A DNA stretch of 64,000 nucleotides. It comes from Datura wrightii. Taxonomy: Eukaryota; Streptophyta; Magnoliopsida; Solanales; Solanaceae. A program made the translations under genes and the position numbers. Below the pieces are notes generated by a model, which did no database searches, had not been told where the DNA came from, and saw nothing but the letters and a program-made list of their open reading frames with translations. Positions 57,201-64,000 of this stretch are shown one piece after another (positions within the stretch are counted from its first letter, which is position 1; each line of letters begins with the position of its first letter). The DNA lies in the NCBI GenBank assembly GCA_035772735.1, contig JASDFA010000019.1, positions 91,696,001 through 91,760,000 on the forward strand, given 5' to 3'.

Positions 57201-59051
57201 TGGACATCCTGAACTCTGACAAGATGGTAAATGCACCCCTTAGATATCAACTTTCTCGCCTGAAGGCAGGAAATAAACCTACCTTTTGGCGTCACGGTGC
57301 TGCCCTTCCACTCCCGTACTGCTTCCCTCGGGAAGTGGAATCCGACCGTTTTGGTCCAACATTCAACAATGGCAAAGCATGGCACTAACCAGTCCATACC
57401 CATTATGGCATCGAAGTCTATCATTTCTAACTCGACCAGATCTACTGTGGTCTGACGGTCAACAATCTATACTGTACACCCGCGGTAGATTCGGCTAGCT
57501 CTGATAGAGTCACCGACGGGCGTAGATACTAGGAAGGGCTGCTGTAGTGATTCTGGTACAATACTAAACTTCCGTGCCACAAATGGAGTAATATAGGACA
57601 AAGTAGACCCTGGATCAATTAACACATAAGCAGGGTGTGAGCAAATAGTTAGCATACCTGTCACGACATCAGGCGATGCTTCTGAATCTTGCCTCCCTGG
57701 TAAGGCATATATGCGGCTTGGACCCGCACCTGTACTGGAGGCCCCTGATCTGCCCCGACCCCTGCCTGCTGAAACTGGGGGCCTGCGCCCAATCGAGGAT
57801 GCTGTGGCTCGTGACCCTGCTGATGTCCTATCCTGTCTATCGCGGTCCTCTCGACCTCTGGCTGGGCAATATTTCATCAAATGGCCTTCTTGGCCACAAA
57901 TATAACATGCGGTGGAGCCATATATGCATGCTCCAGGATGGCGTCGATTGCATATAGGGCAAAGTGGTAGGGTATACCTACTCTGCTCTGCCCTCCTCTG
58001 TGATGGTGAATCTGCCATCTACGAGCCTCTACCAGTCCCTGACTGCCCCCTGCGGCTGAATCTACCCCCCTGTGACTGTGACGGAGGCGGGGGCCTAGGC
58101 GGCCTGTCTGATAATCGGGGCCTGGGTCCTCCCCGGGCCCCTCAAAGGTAATTCAACTGGCCTGTCTCGACGACGCTGTTCCTGATTAACCCTTCTGACC
58201 TCTCGTTGCCGCTGTCTGATGCCCTCAATATTCTGAGCAAATGCCTGAATGCGAGCAATATCCATGTCCTCTCGCAGTGTGGCTGTAGTGGAAATCTCAA
58301 CATATTCTGGATTCAATCCCGTAATGAAGCGATGCACTCTGGATGCCATAGTATCAACAAAGGCCGGTGCATATCGGGCTAAGGAATAAAACTGCAAGGA
58401 ATATTACCGAACACTCATGGCCCCCTGTTCTAGATGTAGGAACTGGTCTACCCGGGCCTGTCGAATCTCCCGCGGCAAATAATGATCCAGAAAGGCTCCT
58501 GAAAAGCTGCGCCAGGTGGGAGGGGAAACATCTCTCCCTCGGGACCTCTCCCAGCTTTCGTACCATAACACCGCAATATCCCGTAACCGGAATGCGGCCA
58601 ACTCAACTGACTCGGTAGACGTGGCATGCATAACCCTGAAGATTCTCTGCATTTGATCCAGAAAATCCTGGGGGTCCTCTGTTCGGTCCGTGCCTGTGAA
58701 CTGTGGGGGATTCAGGGCTAAAAACTCTCGGACCCTCGAACTACCGGGCCCTCCTGATGATTCTGGAACTATAGATGGCATTGGCTGATGCTGAGCAGCC
58801 ATCATCTGTGCTAACAGAACTACAGCACTCCTAACCTCCTGGTAAGAAGGAGTCAATATAGGGGCTACTGAAGGTAATGTCGCCCCAAGTGGCTCCTGAC
58901 GTGGTGGAGACTACTGAGGAGGCTGGGATGATGCCTCTGTAGTGCCCTCTGATCGGGCTATCTCCAAATGAGGGGGAGGCATCCTGCTGGTGCCTTCTCC
59001 TGCTGCAATGTCTAAGTTCCGACCTGTGATAGGATGGCACTGGTCTGACAT
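54266..59051 (-). pseudogene. TK-3 gag-pol polyprotein, broken
   Basis: ATG at 59051 to stop at 54266. Gag, knuckle (CYICGQEGHLMKYC), protease (DPGST), RT, RNase H, HHCC and DDE integrase, then chromodomain (AILDRQIRRLR...YPHLF). Stops: TAG 58911-58913, TAA 58404-58406, a stop at 57467, TGA 56915-56917, TAG at 55670 and TAG at 54836; frameshift near 58145. The RT loop reads FINDIL (Asn codon 56606-56608), so the first catalytic Asp is lost. RT-RNase H is open over 55670-56914 (414 codons) and integrase over 54836-55588. It is defective both by truncation and by the active-site change. Confidence 0.94.
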
Positions 59052-59054
59052 TAT

Positions 59055-61309
59055 CTGTAACCAAAGAGTATGGTAAGATTTTTAGGGACTCAACCCTAAA
59101 CTGTACCGCTCTACAGCACGACTGAATAAGAATAAAAGACAACCATCCTATCATGCCTTGCAGCCTCCTATCCATAGTAAGTGGTGCACAACACATCCAT
59201 GGACAAGACTCTACTTAGCACGGCTGGCAGACTCCCTGGGATACAACTTGCTCTGATACCAAGTTTGTCACACCCCGCCCTAGGGGGTATGACTGGCACC
59301 TGGTGCCCTACTAGGTCCTGACCTGATGGACTGCTAAGCCTGGGTGCATCTGGCGCCTGGCTAGCTCTAACTCACATTTTTGGAAACAAAGGGCTATATA
59401 ACGGCTGTAAATACAGTCCCCGGCCCATTGGCCTATAGCCTTCTGTACCTGTACTAACAGCTGACCAGAAACATAGTAATTCAGGGGAACCTATGCGGGC
59501 CGACAAGGCCGCCATGCTGTCTAGTTATCTGCAATTCAATCGTAACATATTAAAAAGCTACGTGATCGGCAAGGTCACCACTACTGATAGCTATGGCCCC
59601 ACACGACCCTCACAATAGACAGAAGGAATGCTAACAACTATACAACTGCATGGCCTCTCACGACCGGCTCATCTGACCACAGGGAATATAAACAGACTGC
59701 AAGCCTCTAGGAAGGATAATAGAATGGATCGGGACATGGCCCCGACCTACCCGTACTGTACAACAAAAAGAACTAGACTACACCTCTAGAAATTCAGTCT
59801 CCGAATGACAGGAGCTGAATACTCAACCGCTGATGGGGATCACGTGGTATCTCCTACTCGTCTATGGGTACCTGCAGGCAAGTAATGCAGCGCCCCACTG
59901 GGTGTTAGTACCGCTGGTATTGAGTATGTAAAGCAAACTGAATACAGCTGAATACAAGTAATATAACTAAAAATTCTGAATAGTAGGAGATAACTAAATC
60001 TGAAAGAACTGAAGGGATATCTGAAATCAATAACATAACTGTCCAAACTTAAATAAGAAGGAGTAGATTAACTGTCTGATGGTGTAGATCGTACCTGTTC
60101 TTAATCATACTGAAGGGAGTAGGAATCATACCTGGAGACGTATCATTCTAATACTAATCTGCTCGTATCTACTATAATATAACATAACATACATAACGTA
60201 ACATGGCATACACAACCTTACCCGGCCCCCATAAGCCGGGAGGTACAATCAACACAGAATCTATACCCCAACCCCGATCATCCCATCTCCTATACTTGCT
60301 GTAAGCATCCTGCCGGTCCCCTGGGTATGCACTTGGGCTCGCTGAGCCCCTGACTATAACTGCATCTGAGTCCGGAGGACTCCTGAATCTGCACCCGGGC
60401 GTATCCGCTCGACTGGGGTGTGTAAGGGCCGATCAAGGCACAAATATGGGGAAAAACTGGCATCCCATCTTCGTCCCCTGGCGGGATGGCATGCCACTCC
60501 GTAGAGTGACGTATCCTCGTCCTCTGGTGGACGAGTCGATACAACTATTAACCCTGGGGCGGTCATGGATGCTAGGTAATCCAACCCCAAACAATACAAC
60601 GGTCTCGACTGGTAATACTGTCTGTGTATCTCACATACTGAGGCTAATAGGGGTAAAGTATCATATATATTACATGCTGGGCTAATGATAGTAATCTGTA
60701 CATATTTAATACGTGCTGAGGCAGGTAAAGATGTATAAATATGAATATAGTCTCCTGCCGGGCTGTACTGGGCAAATGCTACATAAGATAATGTTTCTAC
60801 TGAAACTCTGCTGTTTACTAAGTTTCTGTATACACTATATGCTGGACTGGTGATAGAAATAAGTACATACTTAATACATGATGAGGCTGGAAGTACTATA
60901 TATGTATGTACGAATATAATCTTTCTGCTAAACTACGCTGTATACTGACTTTCTATAGTAACATGATTTACTAATCCTGACATGCTTTCTGAACTTCATT
61001 TTAGTCTGCTATTCTATTTCTGAAGTGCTTTACGGGTATTGCATTACTATACGGGGTTTCAACTGAATACAACCATATCCTGACATGGCATATCACATTA
61101 CATACTGAGTATACTGGGCAATCTCTAATACTTGCGTTAGAATCTGTATCATACTGATAGGTTTCATATACATTACAACCCAATATTTCTCACATCGCAC
61201 CAACATTCATAATAACACAATATTCGACTTCTGAACATTCTACTGGTCCATAATTTATTACACTACACTGATATTACTTAACTTGCCGAAGGAAACTAAC
61301 TTTACATAC
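59055..61309 (-). other. TK-3 predicted leader intron
   Basis: Donor AAG|GTATGTAAAG in the 5' LTR and acceptor CTCTTTGGTTACAG| before ATAATG. Splice sites are conserved, but the short upstream frame seen in TK-1 and TK-2 is shifted by one base and stops early here. Confidence 0.42.
59250..59261 (-). promoter_or_regulatory. TK-3 primer-binding site (tRNA-iMet)
   Basis: TGGTATCAGAGC on the minus strand, perfect, 4 nt from the LTR. Confidence 0.95.
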
Positions 61310-62032
61310 CTTATCTTCTACTATTCGTCCGTCGGACGAAGCTCGGCTAGTACTTCAACTATTTTCTCCCAACTGCATTCATAAATACGTCAATCAATAC
61401 TAAATACAGCTTTATTGTAAAGAGCAACGTTACTTTCGATATAGTTTATAGCCTAAACTTAGGCTTATCGGAAGACGGTCGAAAACTCGCTATTTTTCAG
61501 CGGCCCAGAAGGGAGAAGTATTCACTTCTCAGCTAGGAACACATAGACATTAATTTAGAGCAATTCTACTTACTTTAGTTCGGTGGCTCGCCGATTCGTC
61601 GGCCGTATTTCGTGAAACTAATTCCGTAGAAATGCTCTCTGCTGCTAAATACTCGGGTATCTGGGATTAATTTGAGTTTGGGAAGCATTTGGCAGCGTAA
61701 TCGGATGGAAATATATAATTTTCCTTCGTTTTTCTCTGTTTACTGCGCGTTCTGGAATTGTTTTCAAGTGGTGAATGATTTTAAACTGAAGTGGGGGCTT
61801 ATATACTTGGGCCTGAACCTGGGCAACGTGTCACAGAGCCATCGCGGAGGCCTCACCTCCGTGACACGCTGCCATCGCGGAGGGGCTCTACCTGGCTACT
61901 CCCGCGATGGTTTCGACGGGTTTCTCATCCGATCTTTTCCCGGGCCTTTCCCTAGCACGTATGGCCTTCAAATATACTTAACCAACGTGCGAATAGGTCA
62001 TCTAAGTGTCGGGAATTCTACGGGGTGTAACA
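59266..62032 (-). repeat. TK-3 5' LTR (2767 bp)
   Basis: Pairs with 51230-53996. TATA is at 61799-61805. Dyads are at 61828-61867 (one arm change, GTGTCACAGAG) and 61872-61910. Confidence 0.95.
61799..61910 (-). promoter_or_regulatory. TK-3 5' LTR TATA and dyads
   Basis: Same order and 22-bp gap as the other TK LTRs. This copy would drive element RNA. Confidence 0.7.
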
Positions 62033-62215
62033 CCTTGAATGTCTGAAAGTCGCGTCAAGTGGAGTCTTTTTTATGGGTGTGAAGTGCGCCACACTTATGA
62101 TGAAAAGGCTACGAGATGTTTAGGAAATGTTCCCTTCTTTAATGATCTATGTCATGTGATGAAAGTCCTCTACCCTTCTAATTCATGCTATTCACGTTTG
62201 TAATATCATCCCTCC

Positions 62216-63423
62216 ATGCCGAGTGAACACCAATAGAAATGGTAACAACAATGATCATGAGGGTGCCAATGGTGTGGAGCATCAACCAGCCCAACCCATT
62301 CACGAGGAGCATGCACCAGAGCCAGCTACCCACACTGAGTTTAAGGCAACGATCCAAATTCTAGCACAGGCCATGACTTCCCAGGTTCAGAATCAGACAG
62401 TGGCGCATTACCCTCAGAAGGGGAATGTAGCGGCAGCTAGGGTCATGGATTTCTTGAGGATGAGCCCTCTTGAGTTCCCGGGGACGAAGGTGGACGAGGA
62501 TCCGCACAATTTCATAGAGGGGATTTAGAAGATCACCCAGGTTATGGGGGTGAACAATGGGGAATGTGTTGACTTGACCTCTTATTAGCTAAACGGGGTG
62601 GCTTACATATGGTTCAAGCAGTGGAGAGATGCCATGGCAGGGGGTGCAGGCCCGATAGGTTGGGAAGAGTTCCGCGAGGCATTTTTGGATCGATTCTTTC
62701 CTTTGGAGAAGAGGGAGATCAAGGTGGCCGGGTTTGTTAATTTGAAGTAGGGTAACATGTCCATGTAGGAGTACGCATTGGAATTCACTCAATTATATAA
62801 GCATGCTCTAGAGTTAGTGGCAGACCAGAGGGTTCATGTGAGTCATTTTATGCATGGGGTGGCGGATTATTTGGACAAGGATTGTAGGTTCTCCATGCTA
62901 CATCGGGATATCGACTTTCCCCAAATTGTGTTGCATGCTCAGCAGAAGGAGTCGGTCTACCGGAGGCAGAGGGAGTCCAAGAGAGCCAGGACCGCCAGCC
63001 ATAGGACTTCTCATGTTAGGTCAGGGGGTGGACAGCGTCAGCATTCCTAGCACAGGTCTATCGCTCCAACTCCATCATCGACCAGCACGCCATCTAGATT
63101 CAGAGGAGATCTAGGAGCAGAGCTTCAGAGTCGAGAGGCCAGTGTAGCATGTATATGGAGCGCTCTTTCCTAGTTTCTGCAGGGTGCTGCAACAATCAGC
63201 CTGGGAGGTGCTTAGTTGGCTCGGATGCTTGCTTCAGGTGTGGAAAACACGAACATAGACTTAAGGATTTCTCTTCAGTTAGATCAGGGGCCGATGGAGC
63301 CCCTGTGACAGCAGCCAGTTCTGCTGGTCCAGCAGCATGTCCTCCTAACCATGGTGCCTTTACGAGTGCAGCAGGCGGTCAACACAAAAATAGGTTTTAT
63401 GCTTTAGTGTCTCGCCAAGAGTA
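62216..63423 (+). pseudogene. GY-3 gag, decayed
   Basis: ATG at 62216 is followed by a small deletion that shifts frame; the gag frame is then open from 62223 (NTNRNGNNN) to 62528. Further pieces read DPHNFIEGI, FKQWRDAM, FLDRFFPLEKRE and a 90-codon block (62778-63050). The knuckle CFRCGKHEHRLKDF (near 63233) has Phe for the last Cys. It ends GGQHKNRFYALVSRQE before protease. The leader before it (62038-62215) continues from the GY-3 LTR across TK-3. Confidence 0.85.
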
Positions 63424-63424
63424 A

Positions 63425-63927
63425 GAGGCTTCACCGATGTGGTCACTGGCATTTTGCAAGTCTTCCATATTGATGCTTATGCCTTGTTAACTCTAGGAGC
63501 TACTTTGTTGTTTGTGACCCCTTATATTGCTAGTAGTTGTAGAGTTAGCCCTAAAATTCTGTCGGAACCATTCTCAGTCTCTAACTCCAGTTGATGATTT
63601 AGTTGTAGCTAGGCGAGTGTATAGAGGTTTCCCCATTATAGTATTTGATAAGGTCACCTTTGCAGACTTAGTAGATATAGCTATGACTAACTTTGATATC
63701 ATTTTGGGCATGGATTGGTTTTTTGCATGTTATGCTTCGATTAACTGTAGGATTCGTGTGGTGGAATTTCGATTTCCGGGTGAGTCAGTGTTGGAGTGGA
63801 AGGGTAATTTAGTTGTACCAACCGGTCTGTTTATTTCATATCTTAAGGCCAGGAAAATGATTTCTAAGGGATTCATGTATTATCTAGTTAGGGTTAACGA
63901 TGTTGAGTCAGAGATCCCGACTATTCA
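63425..63927 (+). pseudogene. GY-3 protease remnant
   Basis: VVTGILQVFHIDAYALL, then LGATLLFVTPYIA with Thr in the catalytic Asp position, then FDIILGMDWFFACYASINC and FPGESVLEWKGN, and KARKMISKGFMYYLVRV. Similarity to pol stops after SEIPTIQ near 63927. Confidence 0.83.
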
Positions 63928-63959
63928 AGTTAGACTTGAAATTATATAAAAGATAATGT

Positions 63960-64000
63960 TTATTAACGAACGGCCTCCTGACTAGGTTTACAGGTCAGAT
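63960..64000 (+). repeat. GY-type LTR fragment at the window edge
   Basis: CGAACGGCCTCCTGACTAGG and the following bases resemble the inside of the GY-3 LTR near 50463. It suggests that GY-3 pol is truncated by another LTR piece. Too short to be sure. Confidence 0.4.

Larger units (their letters stand above)
51230..62032 (-). mobile_element. TK-3, full-length Ty3/gypsy chromovirus
   Basis: 10,803 bp, both LTRs 2767 bp (51230-53996 and 59266-62032), exact TSD CCTTG (51225-51229 and 62033-62037), primer site and polypurine tract in place. It sits in the untranslated leader of GY-3 just after that element's primer site. Equal LTR lengths and an identical 60-codon frame in both (52965-53147, 61001-61183) suggest it is younger than TK-2, although scattered substitutions are visible. 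Confidence 0.97.

Overview
This window is plant nuclear DNA made almost entirely of LTR retrotransposons nested inside one another; I see no host gene, tRNA, rRNA or bacterial-type feature. The polyprotein styles (chromodomain-bearing Ty3 elements and Athila-type gag-protease ORFs), priming sites for plant tRNA-iMet and tRNA-Asp, and heavy C-to-T decay point to a eudicot with a large, TE-rich genome. From remembered protein resemblance I think Solanaceae, but no host gene confirms it.

Labels used: TK-1, TK-2, TK-3 are one chromovirus (Tekay/Del-like) family with 2.5-2.8 kb LTRs. GY-1, GY-2, GY-3 are older, degenerate relatives with other LTRs. AT-1, AT-2, AT-3 are Athila-like, with 1.4-1.5 kb LTRs and a tRNA-Asp primer site.

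Layout. 1-5519: TK-1 (minus, 3' part beyond the left edge), inserted in the 3' LTR of GY-1. 5520-42618: GY-1 (minus), split by AT-1 (8130-17850, inserted in pol), AT-3 (20220-21640, a solo LTR in gag) and AT-2 (24354-42264, inserted in its 5' LTR). AT-2 is itself split by full-length TK-2 (27306-37728, plus). 42619-47448: remnant of GY-2 (plus), with a solo LTR of its own superfamily in it (44799-46987). 47449-48585: old LTR fragment. 48646-48939: fragment of an Athila-type accessory ORF. 48940 to the right edge: GY-3 (plus), split by full-length TK-3 (51230-62032, minus). Target-site duplications (TSDs) are exact for AT-2 (GACAT), AT-3 (TTGCT), TK-2 (AAAAG) and TK-3 (CCTTG). They are decayed but recognisable for AT-1 and the GY solo LTR. 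The insertion order is therefore readable.

Coding state. Every full-length element is defective. TK elements carry gag-protease-RT-RNase H-integrase-chromodomain with stops and frameshifts. AT-1 keeps one open gag-protease frame of up to 756 codons plus a separate accessory ORF of the plant Transposase_32 type, and has no RT, RNase H or integrase. AT-2 has a decayed gag-protease and no accessory ORF.

Most interesting. (1) A 40-bp dyad, GTGTCACGGAG-N18-CTCCGTGACAC, sits at a fixed, family-specific distance upstream of the TATA box in all LTRs of both the TK and AT families, although these belong to different Ty3 clades. (2) One more copy lies inside AT-1, upstream of a TATA-like box, an ATG-free leader, a good intron and the accessory ORF: a candidate internal transcription unit. 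(3) TK elements and GY-1 have a strong 5' splice site in the LTR and a 3' splice site just before the gag ATG, predicting an intron that would remove the primer-binding site from gag mRNA.
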